DNA of 21,166 nt from CAG-582 sp964551965 (GTDB lineage Bacteria; Bacillota_I; Bacilli_A; RF39; UBA660), in the NCBI GenBank assembly GCA_964551965.1, contig CAZKFB010000020.1, positions 1 to 21,166 on the forward strand. The letters are read 5' to 3'. This document shows positions 1 through 6,877 of this stretch, in pieces (positions within the stretch are counted from its first letter, which is position 1; every line of letters begins with the position of its first letter). The notes under the pieces were generated by a model, which ran no database searches, was not told where the DNA came from, and worked only from the letters and a program-made list of their open reading frames with translations. The translations under genes and the position numbers were made by a program.

Positions 1-29
1 TATTTATTTGCATTATAATATGCATACAT
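1..29 (-). CDS. 5' end of a second Cys-rich-family gene (partial)
   Basis: A leftward reading frame starts with ATG at 29 and runs off the window, giving MYAYYNANK. The neighbouring leftward gene at 616 starts MYAYYEPEL, and the DNA around both starts is nearly identical, including an AAGGAC ribosome binding site. I infer that this is the start of a paralogue. Only nine residues are visible, so nothing can be said about the rest of the protein. Confidence 0.55.
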
Positions 30-55
30 TTTTGTGTCCTTAATTATATTAATTT
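15..55. repeat. Direct repeat copy A (start region of cassette gene)
   Basis: Aligns without gaps to 602-642 with 36 of 41 bases identical (differences at 24, 31, 33, 34 and 44). The repeat covers the first codons (MYAYY), the AAGGAC ribosome binding site and about 20 bases upstream. Identity stops beyond it on the upstream side and fades quickly into the coding region. Confidence 0.8.
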
Positions 56-84
56 GATTTGAGACTAATTCCATTATTTAATTG

Positions 85-110
85 AAAAAGACATTACAAA
101 ATGTCTTTTT
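85..110 (-). terminator. Terminator after the Cys-rich gene
   Basis: An 11-bp stem (85-95 with 100-110) and a 4-base loop lie just beyond the stop codon of the leftward gene at 125. The flanking A and T runs let it work in either direction. It separates the two cassette genes. Confidence 0.75.
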
Positions 111-124
111 AAGCTTATAATATT

Positions 125-616
125 CTAACTAAATACACAAGTCGTTCCTGATAGACTTCCTCCATTTGGGCATGAATAACTAGTACAAGTATCGCAAGAT
201 TGGTAACAATCTCCTTGTCTATAGCAATATTTTGTGCAACAATTGTGACATCCAGTTGAAGCAGTCTCACAACAATATGACTCTGTTTCACAGACTTCTT
301 TACAATGGCATGAATAGTGAGAAGGTGTTGCTGGATAAGATCTAGCATGCATCTTAACAGTACAAGTACCACCACCAACATATGTATTATTTGTAACTGT
401 TATTGTTTGTGCTGAATAATGTGCAGTACCTGAAGCGAATCCACTAACTGTATATCCCGTTGAACAACTAATACTTTCAAAGTAATAACCACTAGCTGGA
501 GTAAGTGTAATTTGACTTGTCAAAGTGTATGGAACTTTTAGTGGATTTATACTAAATGAAACATGACTTCCACTGAATGAAACATCATATAATTCAGGTT
601 CATAATATGCGTACAT
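125..616 (-). CDS. Cys-rich small protein of unknown function, tandem-family member
   Basis: A 163-residue protein that I do not recognise. The first two thirds are rich in Ser, Thr, Gly and aromatic residues and look beta-rich, with Cys at about residues 51 and 84. The last 60 residues carry 14 more Cys, several as CxC or CC (SCHCKE, SYCCET, HNCCTK), and the protein ends in a CPNGGSLSGTTC motif. No signal peptide or membrane segment is visible. The ATG at 616 follows an AAGGAC ribosome binding site, and a terminator follows the stop. The start region is repeated at 1-55, so the gene belongs to a tandem family. Such Cys patterns can bind metal or form disulfides; neither is shown here. Being next to a tyrosine recombinase suggests accessory or phage-derived DNA. 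The frame is convincing; the role is unknown. Confidence 0.75.
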   Translation of the reverse strand: MYAYYEPELYDVSFSGSHVSFSINPLKVPYTLTSQITLTPASGYYFESISCSTGYTVSGFASGTAHYSAQTITVTNNTYVGGGTCTVKMHARSYPATPSHYSCHCKEVCETESYCCETASTGCHNCCTKYCYRQGDCYQSCDTCTSYSCPNGGSLSGTTCVFS

Positions 617-642
617 TATGCTGTCCTTAAGTATATTAATTT
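602..642. repeat. Direct repeat copy B (start region of cassette gene)
   Basis: Matches 15-55 at a spacing of 587 bases, 36 of 41 identical. It lies between the Cys-rich gene and the recombinase and includes a conserved TTAATATA-TTAAGGACA block just upstream of the start codon (read leftward). Confidence 0.8.
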
Positions 643-653
643 ATTACTAAAAT

Positions 654-682
654 TTGTAAAATTTATTAAAAATTCTTATAAT
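654..682 (+). promoter_or_regulatory. Promoter of the recombinase gene
   Basis: TTGTAA (654-659) and a consensus TATAAT (677-682) are 17 bases apart, 23 bases before the recombinase start. A GAAGAAGGGG ribosome binding site follows at 692-701. Confidence 0.7.
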
Positions 683-705
683 ATACATTTGGAAGAAGGG
701 GTATT

Positions 706-1659
706 ATGGAAAAAACTTATAAAGATTGGATAAAAATATGGTTAGAAAATAAAAAGTATTATATTAAGGAATCTACCTATGCTAGCTATGCAAATAATAT
801 ATATAATTATGTAATTCCTATATTGGGAAATTACAAGTTATCTGAATTAAATCATAACTTAATTCAAGACTATGTTCTTGAGTTATCTCAACATGGTAGA
901 AAGAGAGATCAAAAAGGATTATCAAATAAAACTATAAAAGATACAATCATGGTAGTAAAATCAACAATTCACGCTGCAGTTAATGAACATTTAATAACAC
1001 CTTTTGATTTAAAGTTTAATTATCCGAAAGAAGATTTTAAGAAAAGTATTTCAACTTTAAACAATGTTCAACAAAGAAGATTAACTAAGTATCTAGTTAA
1101 TAATTTAAACTATAAAAATCTAGGAATACTTTTATCTCTTTATACCGGAATGAGAATAGGTGAAGTATGTGCTTTAAAATGGGGAGATATTAATTATTCT
1201 AAAGAAACTATAAGTGTTAATAAAACATTACAAAGAATCTATTTAATGGATAATAAAGTATCAAAGATAGTTATATCTTCTCCAAAAACCAAGAATGCAA
1301 TTAGGGAAATACCTATAAGTAAAAAATTTTTAAGTATTCTAAGACGTATGAAGAAGAGTAGTAATTGTTATATATTAAGTGGAACTCCTGAATTCATAGA
1401 ACCAAGATCTTATAGAAGATATTATTCTAAAATATTAAAGATAAATAAAATTCCACAAATAAATTATCATTCTTTAAGACATACATTTGCTACTAATTGT
1501 ATTTCAATTGGAACTGATTATAAAACAGTAAGTGAGATATTAGGACATTCAAATATAGATATAACGTTAAACCTATATGTTCATCCTAATCTAAAAGAAA
1601 AAAAGAAATGTATTGAACTCATAAGTAAAATATTATCTAATCAAATTGACATCAACTAG
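706..1659 (+). CDS. Tyrosine recombinase / phage-type integrase
   Basis: A 317-residue site-specific recombinase that cuts and rejoins DNA through a covalent tyrosine link. Residues 1-105 look like the SAM-like core-binding domain (KDWIKIWLENKK... IKDTIMVVKSTIH) and 115-310 like the catalytic domain. All expected catalytic residues are visible: Arg150 in TGMRIGEVCALKW, Lys194 in the beta hairpin (SPKTKNAIR), His255 and Arg258 in HSLRH, His281 in LGHS, and Tyr291. It is therefore probably active. The length is normal for an integrase. It has its own promoter and is read away from the Cys-rich genes on its left. XerC/D are less likely because the spacing and N-terminal domain resemble mobile-element integrases. 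Its target site is not identified. Confidence 0.93.
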   Translation: MEKTYKDWIKIWLENKKYYIKESTYASYANNIYNYVIPILGNYKLSELNHNLIQDYVLELSQHGRKRDQKGLSNKTIKDTIMVVKSTIHAAVNEHLITPFDLKFNYPKEDFKKSISTLNNVQQRRLTKYLVNNLNYKNLGILLSLYTGMRIGEVCALKWGDINYSKETISVNKTLQRIYLMDNKVSKIVISSPKTKNAIREIPISKKFLSILRRMKKSSNCYILSGTPEFIEPRSYRRYYSKILKINKIPQINYHSLRHTFATNCISIGTDYKTVSEILGHSNIDITLNLYVHPNLKEKKKCIELISKILSNQIDIN

Positions 1660-1715
1660 TTCGATAATTAATGCTTTTATATTATTTATATTCTATAATA
1701 AATATAGGTGATAAT

Positions 1716-2474
1716 ATGGATTTTAAAGATATATTAACAAAGAAAGATGAATTAAATAATATTTATTTAGGATTACGCGATAAAGAATTATTAAGTATAG
1801 ATATAAATACTAATCCTTCTATTATTATTACGGGAGAAACTGGATCTGGAAAATCTATTCTTTTAGATCAAATTATTCTTCAACTTATGAATAAATATAC
1901 TTCTCTAGAAATGAATCTTATTAGTATAGATACATCGGGAGTAGAATTAAACCATTATTTAAATACGAGATATAGTTTATATAGCGCAATGAATGATATA
2001 GATAAATCTATTGTATTGATATCTAAAGTATTAAGAATTATTGAAGAGAGAAAAGAATTATTAAAAGAAAACAATTGTTTAACTATTAATGAGTATAATA
2101 AGTATGTAAGCGAAAAATTGCCATTGATTGTTGTTGCTATTGATGATGATAATTCTCTTCTTAAAAATCCTGACATAGAAAAAATGTTTACAGGTATTAT
2201 TACAAATTTAACTGGATTAAATATATTATTTATCTTAGTTACTAGTGATGTTCATAATAAATTTTTTATCACTGATTCTAATCTATTTGCTTCGACATTA
2301 ATATCTTTTGATTATGCTGGAGATACGGAAGCTATAAATGCAAACTTAAGAGGCTCAGAAAATTTAGCTATTGGTGAATTTATGATTAAGTCTAAAAATT
2401 ATAATGGAATATATCATAACTTTGAATTCGACGATGATATCATTAATAAGATAGTAGAGATGAAAGAATGCTAG
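1716..2474 (+). CDS. Short FtsK/SpoIIIE-like P-loop ATPase domain protein
   Basis: 252 residues that match the core of an FtsK/SpoIIIE DNA translocase motor without membrane or gamma domains. Visible are Walker A GETGSGKS (40-47), LISIDTSGVELNHY (68-81) which parallels the family's 'ID.K.VEL..Y' strand, ERKELLKENN...INEYN (111-128), Walker B LIVVAIDDDNSLL (137-149), and a GSENLAIGEFMI segment (213-224) like the family's GRGDML strand. Departures matter: the Walker B acidic pair is Asp-Asp rather than Asp-Glu, and the usual Gln-Arg-Pro sensor is missing (LVTSDVHNK). The start at 1716 is chosen because an AGGTGAT site lies 4-5 bases upstream; an in-frame codon at 1671 has none. The gene overlaps the next by 7 bases. 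Full-length FtsK functions (chromosome segregation) are unlikely for so short a protein; a loader or secretion-like role is open. Confidence 0.72.
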   Translation: MDFKDILTKKDELNNIYLGLRDKELLSIDINTNPSIIITGETGSGKSILLDQIILQLMNKYTSLEMNLISIDTSGVELNHYLNTRYSLYSAMNDIDKSIVLISKVLRIIEERKELLKENNCLTINEYNKYVSEKLPLIVVAIDDDNSLLKNPDIEKMFTGIITNLTGLNILFILVTSDVHNKFFITDSNLFASTLISFDYAGDTEAINANLRGSENLAIGEFMIKSKNYNGIYHNFEFDDDIINKIVEMKEC

Positions 2475-2908
2475 ATACATATATTAATGATAGTAATTCA
2501 TTAAAACCATATTTAAGACAGTTCACTAAATATTTAAATGGTAATAAAGTATTAGATTACAGTGCAAATAAAGGTAATGTATTTAAAGAGTTAGAATCTT
2601 TAAAATATAATGTTATTAATAAGAATGAATATGGTTCTAGTTTATTTGATGGAATTGTGGTAGATAATATAGATAATAAGTATGATAAAAACCTTTTTGA
2701 TGAATTATATAATCTGTTATATGAAGAAGGTAAGATACTTCTAATAATGCATGTTGAGAAGTCAAATAAATGCTATGATGATGAGACTGAAGATGTCTAT
2801 ATAAGAGGGTTAAAAGATTGTATTGAAGATAAGTTTTTAATTAAAGAAGAATTAGTAAGTAGCTCTTCTTGGAAATTTATAATAATTATAAAAAACACTA
2901 TTAAATAA
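2468..2908 (+). CDS. Small Rossmann-fold, degenerate methyltransferase-like protein
   Basis: 146 residues with the look of a class I SAM-dependent methyltransferase core: NKVLDYSANKGNVFKEL (about 25-41) in place of motif I, FDGIVVDNIDN (about 60-70) as the post-II strand, and an LLYEEGKILLIMHV strand (about 83-96). The glycine-rich SAM loop is poor (DYSANKG rather than DxGxGxG), so it may not bind SAM. The ATG at 2468 lies inside the end of the ATPase gene, giving a 7-base overlap and probable translational coupling; the two products may act together. A terminator follows directly. No substrate can be proposed from sequence. Confidence 0.6.
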   Translation: MLDTYINDSNSLKPYLRQFTKYLNGNKVLDYSANKGNVFKELESLKYNVINKNEYGSSLFDGIVVDNIDNKYDKNLFDELYNLLYEEGKILLIMHVEKSNKCYDDETEDVYIRGLKDCIEDKFLIKEELVSSSSWKFIIIIKNTIK

Positions 2909-2919
2909 GTGTTTTTTTT
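2891..2919 (+). terminator. Terminator after the ATPase/methyltransferase-like pair
   Basis: A 9-bp stem (2891-2899 with 2908-2916), 8-base loop and T-run. It overlaps the stop codon of the preceding gene (2906-2908). Confidence 0.8.
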
Positions 2920-2927
2920 GTTATAAT
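2919..2927 (+). promoter_or_regulatory. Extended -10 promoter for the 2969 operon
   Basis: TGTTATAAT (extended -10, TGnTATAAT) starts in the T-run of the upstream terminator, about 40 bases before the start at 2969. No good -35 is visible, which is common for extended -10 promoters. Confidence 0.6.
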
Positions 2928-2968
2928 TTATATATAGAAAATATAAGTGGATAGAGGGAGTGAAGATA

Positions 2969-4621
2969 ATGGGAAAATTAACATTTGAAACTGTTGAACA
3001 TACTCAAAGCGTTGAACAATCTATTAGTGTCTCTGATTATCTTGCTTCAAAATATCCCGAATACGAGAATATTAAAGAATATCGTGAAGCTTTAATAATG
3101 TTTGATAAAATTGCTAATAATAATTTAAATGAGGATAATAGCATTAATTATAATGGTATTACTTATACAATGGATGAACTATTAGAAATGTTAATAAATG
3201 AAGCAAAGAAAGAGAGAAGACTATCAACAGATAAAATAGTCGATGATTTTATTGCATCATTCACAATGTTTGATGGTTCTTTAATTAATAATGGATCAGC
3301 AATTGATTTAGTAGAAGATATGAAGGAAAGAGCTTTTGCTTCATATGATTATGAAACTAAAACTGTAGCCTATGTTTTAAATAAAAGATTAACATTAAGT
3401 GAATTATATTATAAATACCGTACAGTTAATGTTGAAGAACAAAATGTATATACGAATGCTGAATTATGCCAAGATATGGCTAAGTATATCGATCATTCAA
3501 TTCTTGAATCAAAGATTGAAGGTATGAATACTACTGTCGAAGATTATCTAGTAAATACTCTTCCTAGTTTAATGCATGATGGATTGTCTGTTGATATGGA
3601 AGGTGAATTAATTCCTGTTCAAGTATTTGTTAAACAAATAGTTGATCATCAATATGAATACATAAATCGTTTAAAAGAAGAAGAAGAGAGAATTCGCGAT
3701 GAAGAACTAAATCGTACTAATGAAAATCCTAATCTAGTTGGTTTAATTAATATTGCTATGAAAGGTAATGATGCCTTAGAAATAACTACTGAAATGCCAG
3801 TACTACAAGCAAGTTTATTAACGGATGAAGAAACATCATCTCTTAAAGAGTCCGCTTTAATAAGTACTGATTATACATCAGTATATTACTATTTACAAAT
3901 AAGTAGATTAAAAGTTGCTATTAATAAAACAACTAGTGAACATGATTTAGCATATCAAGAAAATATCTTGAACGAATTAATTAGTTCGATAAAAGAAGAA
4001 AATATGAGTCCGGAAGTTAGTATGTTAATAGAATCGGTTAAAGATTTAATTACTAAGAAGAGAAATGGATTTATTAAACTTAATATCAACAGTGAAGATT
4101 TAATAGATATAACTCATGGTATTTTAAATGAATTAAATAATTCTCTAAATGGAATTACTTCTTCTGATCAATTCATTGAATTAAACGAAAAAGCTAATGC
4201 TCTATACTTAGATTTAATTAGTAAGGGTGTTAAAGATATACAATTAGATGCAAAACTAATATCATTTTTAAATGAACTTGAAAAGAAGAGAATGATATAT
4301 GATGCTACACTTACAAATATTTCCGCAGAAATACAACAAATAAAATTTGATTTAGATGAACAAATGAAGAGAATCAGACAAGAAATATTAGCTATTGAAT
4401 GTAATAAAACTTCATTAAATCAATTATCAGGAAAGATAATAATGATTTCTCATTTAATTGATAAAGCTAAAACTGATGTCCTAAATGCATCTCATAATCA
4501 TCGTTTCAGTGATTACAATAATAAATTTACTAATGATTCACTTAATTATTATTTATCACAATTGGAAATGTACGATGTAGCACTAGATAATATGAATAAA
4601 ATAGGGTATGGATATAGGTGA
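2969..4621 (+). CDS. Large helical protein of unknown function
   Basis: A 550-residue acidic protein, cytoplasmic by sequence: no signal peptide or membrane segment. I do not recognise a family. Predicted character is almost wholly alpha-helical, with coiled-coil-like charged stretches at about 220-240 (RLKEEEERIRDEE) and 430-490 (ELEKKRMIYDATL... DEQMKRIRQEI). The ATG at 2969 is preferred to a GTG at 2960, because the GAGGGAG site (2954-2960) would touch the GTG but sits 8 bases before the ATG. The ribosome binding site of the next gene overlaps its TGA stop, so both are surely co-transcribed. A scaffold or tethering role would fit the shape but is only a guess. Confidence 0.8.
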   Translation: MGKLTFETVEHTQSVEQSISVSDYLASKYPEYENIKEYREALIMFDKIANNNLNEDNSINYNGITYTMDELLEMLINEAKKERRLSTDKIVDDFIASFTMFDGSLINNGSAIDLVEDMKERAFASYDYETKTVAYVLNKRLTLSELYYKYRTVNVEEQNVYTNAELCQDMAKYIDHSILESKIEGMNTTVEDYLVNTLPSLMHDGLSVDMEGELIPVQVFVKQIVDHQYEYINRLKEEEERIRDEELNRTNENPNLVGLINIAMKGNDALEITTEMPVLQASLLTDEETSSLKESALISTDYTSVYYYLQISRLKVAINKTTSEHDLAYQENILNELISSIKEENMSPEVSMLIESVKDLITKKRNGFIKLNINSEDLIDITHGILNELNNSLNGITSSDQFIELNEKANALYLDLISKGVKDIQLDAKLISFLNELEKKRMIYDATLTNISAEIQQIKFDLDEQMKRIRQEILAIECNKTSLNQLSGKIIMISHLIDKAKTDVLNASHNHRFSDYNNKFTNDSLNYYLSQLEMYDVALDNMNKIGYGYR

Positions 4622-4625
4622 TAAT

Positions 4626-5036
4626 ATGAATGATGAATTCAAAGAGATATATGAAATATTGTCAACAGATCGTGATGATGTAAAAAAAATCAAAGGAGAT
4701 TACCAAAAAGATATAGCTGATCTACTAGGTAAGATTAGAGGATATCATATAAATAATATAGATATATCAGACGACTATGATTTAGATCATGACTTTGATA
4801 AATATAAATTAGATGATACCTTCTTAAGATTTACTGTTAATGATGAAGCTATTGAATATAAAATAGTATTATTACAAGGTTATCTTCAAGATCTATTCCT
4901 TGAAAAGAAATTCAATGAATATCGTAGACAAAAAGAAGAAAAACTAACTAAGAATGAATATCTTGAGTATACTCATAACTCTTCTGTAAAAGGAGATAAG
5001 ATATCTGCTTGGTATCAAGAATTTATGAACAAATAA
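4626..5036 (+). CDS. Small acidic/helical protein, partner of the 550-residue protein
   Basis: 136 residues, unrecognised. An acidic centre (DISDDYDLDHDFDKYKLDD) is followed by a charged helix (FLEKKFNEYRRQKEEKL). The start at 4626 is chosen because AGGTGA (4616-4621) precedes it at normal distance and overlaps the TGA stop of the upstream gene; the 17 bases covering this ribosome binding site and start recur exactly at 1702-1718 before the ATPase gene. Four bases separate it from the upstream gene, so translation is probably coupled. No signal or membrane segment. Function unknown. Confidence 0.75.
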   Translation: MNDEFKEIYEILSTDRDDVKKIKGDYQKDIADLLGKIRGYHINNIDISDDYDLDHDFDKYKLDDTFLRFTVNDEAIEYKIVLLQGYLQDLFLEKKFNEYRRQKEEKLTKNEYLEYTHNSSVKGDKISAWYQEFMNK

Positions 5037-5056
5037 AAAAACGCTTATGCGTTTTT
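5037..5056. terminator. Bidirectional terminator between convergent genes
   Basis: An 8-bp stem, AAAAACGC (5037-5044) with GCGTTTTT (5049-5056), and a TTAT loop that contains the stop codon of the leftward lipoprotein gene. A-run on one side and T-run on the other allow use from both strands. Confidence 0.85.
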
Positions 5057-6235
5057 ATTTTTGTATAAAATATCAATATCAACATCAGCATTTATACCAT
5101 CTATTTTACCAATATTACTCATTTGCCAAATATAATATTGACCTTCATAATTAGTATTATTAGTATAATGTGCTAACCAAACCGTTTCACTATTCTTATT
5201 ATCCCAAATAGTTTCTAAATAGAATTTACTACTATATAATATAGGTTCATAGCCTTTAGTTTTAACATAAGTAGCAAAAGCATCAAATACATTATTAAGT
5301 TCATGAATATTTATTTTATATTTTCTAAACTTCGACCAGTTTTCCCAGTCAAAAGCAATACCTAAATCTAACTTTTCGTGATGTAAGTTTTTTACTACCC
5401 ATCTTGCATGTTCAATAGCTTTATCTACATTAGTTGCACTACTATAAACATATACTCCAACTTTTAATCCAGCCTTCTTAGCTCCTTCAATATTCTTTAA
5501 ATAATAACTATCCATTGATAAATCTTTATTAACATCAGAATTAATGCCAATTCTCATAATTACAAATTCACAACCAGCATTCTTAATTTTTTCAAAATCA
5601 ATATCTCCTTGATATCTTGATATATCAATACCAATCATTGTATTATCATTTTTATAATTGTTAATAACTTCACTGAATTCTAAATTTTGTTTCTCTTGTC
5701 TTACTTTACTAGTAGTTTCATATTTCTCAATTACATTAACAGTTAGTTTTCTTCTTTTCTCATTATTAGAAGAATCTGTAACTACATATTCTACTAAATA
5801 TTTACCGACTGTTTTATTGTCAATATTACCTTCTATTCGACATTTAGGTTCGCGATCATAGTTATCCCCAAATACTATATCATCACAAAAATTAGTTTTA
5901 CCGTTCAATAATATAGTTCTGTATATACTAGCACTTATATATTTAGGGGCTTCTTTATCAACAACTTTATATTTTAATCGATAAATATATTTCTTCCCTT
6001 TATACTTAAGAGGTACTTCTACTATTTTATCTCCTATTTTATTAGTAACTATTTCTAATCCTTCAATATCAAGATCAGCATTAGAACTTAAATTAAAGTT
6101 TTCGATATCAACATTCTTATATACTTCAATTTCCTTAATATCTTGTTTTACCCATACATCATCAGGTAGTTTATATTTATTACTACACCCCGTAAGTAAA
6201 ACTAATACACTTAATAATATAACTATTTTTTTCAT
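5045..6235 (-). CDS. Lipoprotein with Ig-like domain and GH25 muramidase domain
   Basis: 396-residue precursor. The N-terminus MKKIVILLSVLVLLTGC is a lipoprotein signal with the lipobox Cys at residue 17, so the protein is anchored outside the membrane. About 85-170 resembles a DUF5011-type Ig-like domain (VDKEAPKYI... VTDSSNNEKRRKLTV). From about 200 to the end is a glycoside hydrolase 25 domain: GIDISRYQGDIDF with Asp204, FDWEN with Asp296 and Glu298, and NADVDIDIL near the end, the expected acidic residues for N-acetylmuramidase activity on peptidoglycan. The start at 6235 is chosen over 6262, since only it begins with a clean signal peptide, and a TATAAT (leftward) lies at 6251-6256. The ribosome binding site is weak. 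Likely role is cell-wall turnover. Confidence 0.92.
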   Translation of the reverse strand: MKKIVILLSVLVLLTGCSNKYKLPDDVWVKQDIKEIEVYKNVDIENFNLSSNADLDIEGLEIVTNKIGDKIVEVPLKYKGKKYIYRLKYKVVDKEAPKYISASIYRTILLNGKTNFCDDIVFGDNYDREPKCRIEGNIDNKTVGKYLVEYVVTDSSNNEKRRKLTVNVIEKYETTSKVRQEKQNLEFSEVINNYKNDNTMIGIDISRYQGDIDFEKIKNAGCEFVIMRIGINSDVNKDLSMDSYYLKNIEGAKKAGLKVGVYVYSSATNVDKAIEHARWVVKNLHHEKLDLGIAFDWENWSKFRKYKINIHELNNVFDAFATYVKTKGYEPILYSSKFYLETIWDNKNSETVWLAHYTNNTNYEGQYYIWQMSNIGKIDGINADVDIDILYKNKNA

Positions 6236-6250
6236 AAATATCACATAACT

Positions 6251-6283
6251 ATTATATAACATAAATTATGATTATGATATAAT
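6251..6283. promoter_or_regulatory. Back-to-back promoters for the lipoprotein and CpXC genes
   Basis: On the minus strand TATAAT lies at 6256-6251, 15 bases before the lipoprotein start. On the plus strand TGATATAAT (6275-6283) is an extended -10, followed by a TAGGAGTGA ribosome binding site at 6292-6300. The two -10 boxes are about 20 bases apart, so the promoters probably interfere. Confidence 0.55.
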
Positions 6284-6304
6284 TAAATGCGTAGGAGTGA
6301 TTTT

Positions 6305-6877
6305 ATGAGTATAACTAAATATGATATAAAATGTCCTAAATGTAATTCAAAAAATAGATTTAAAGTAAATGATGAATTAGATGATAAAAAAATAATGGAT
6401 GTCATTAATCGAGAAGTATTTCATTTATCATGCAAGAATTGTCATCAAGATATTTATGTTGAATATCCATTTAAGATATCTAATGATAAATTTCTCATAT
6501 ATTATACTCCAACTAAAAAGGATGAAATTGAGGATACTTATCATGAATATATGAGAGTATGTGATACTTTTGCTGATTTAAAAGAAAAACTACTTATCTA
6601 TAATGATAACCTAAATGATATTATAATAGAATTTATTAAGACTTTTTTACTTGATAAAATGGATGATGAATTAAAGGATACTTCGACTGAATTAAGATAT
6701 AATGGTATAGATGGAGAAAATATATTATTCTCGATTATTGATTCTGATAAAATCATAGGTTGTAATAAAGTTTTCTATGATAATTTAAAAAAGAAAATGA
6801 AGATAAAAAAGATTAAAAAATGTATATTAATTGATAAAGATACATATCAAAAATATTATAAAATGAGGTTGTTTTAA
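6305..6877 (+). CDS. CpXC-domain zinc-binding protein
   Basis: 190 residues. IKCPKCNSKNRFKVN at about 7-21 and FHLSCKNCHQDIYVEYPF at about 42-59 give the two CxxC pairs of a CpXC domain, which most likely binds one zinc. The rest is a charged alpha/beta region without known motifs. The ATG at 6305 is used because TAGGAGTGA sits 4-5 bases upstream; an in-frame ATG at 6287 lacks a site. Its TAA stop shares one base with the ATG of the ABC-F gene (TAATG), so the two are translationally coupled. The biochemical role of CpXC proteins is not established. Confidence 0.8.
   Translation: MSITKYDIKCPKCNSKNRFKVNDELDDKKIMDVINREVFHLSCKNCHQDIYVEYPFKISNDKFLIYYTPTKKDEIEDTYHEYMRVCDTFADLKEKLLIYNDNLNDIIIEFIKTFLLDKMDDELKDTSTELRYNGIDGENILFSIIDSDKIIGCNKVFYDNLKKKMKIKKIKKCILIDKDTYQKYYKMRLF

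Noticed and set aside
1660..1715. Integrase attachment site just downstream of the recombinase
   Set aside because: No tRNA end, direct repeat partner or other att signature is visible in the window.
1702..4628. Exact 17-base repeat at 1702-1718 and 4612-4628
   Set aside because: It is a strong ribosome binding site plus start codon in very AT-rich DNA; interesting for operon relatedness but not evidence for a mobile or regulatory repeat.
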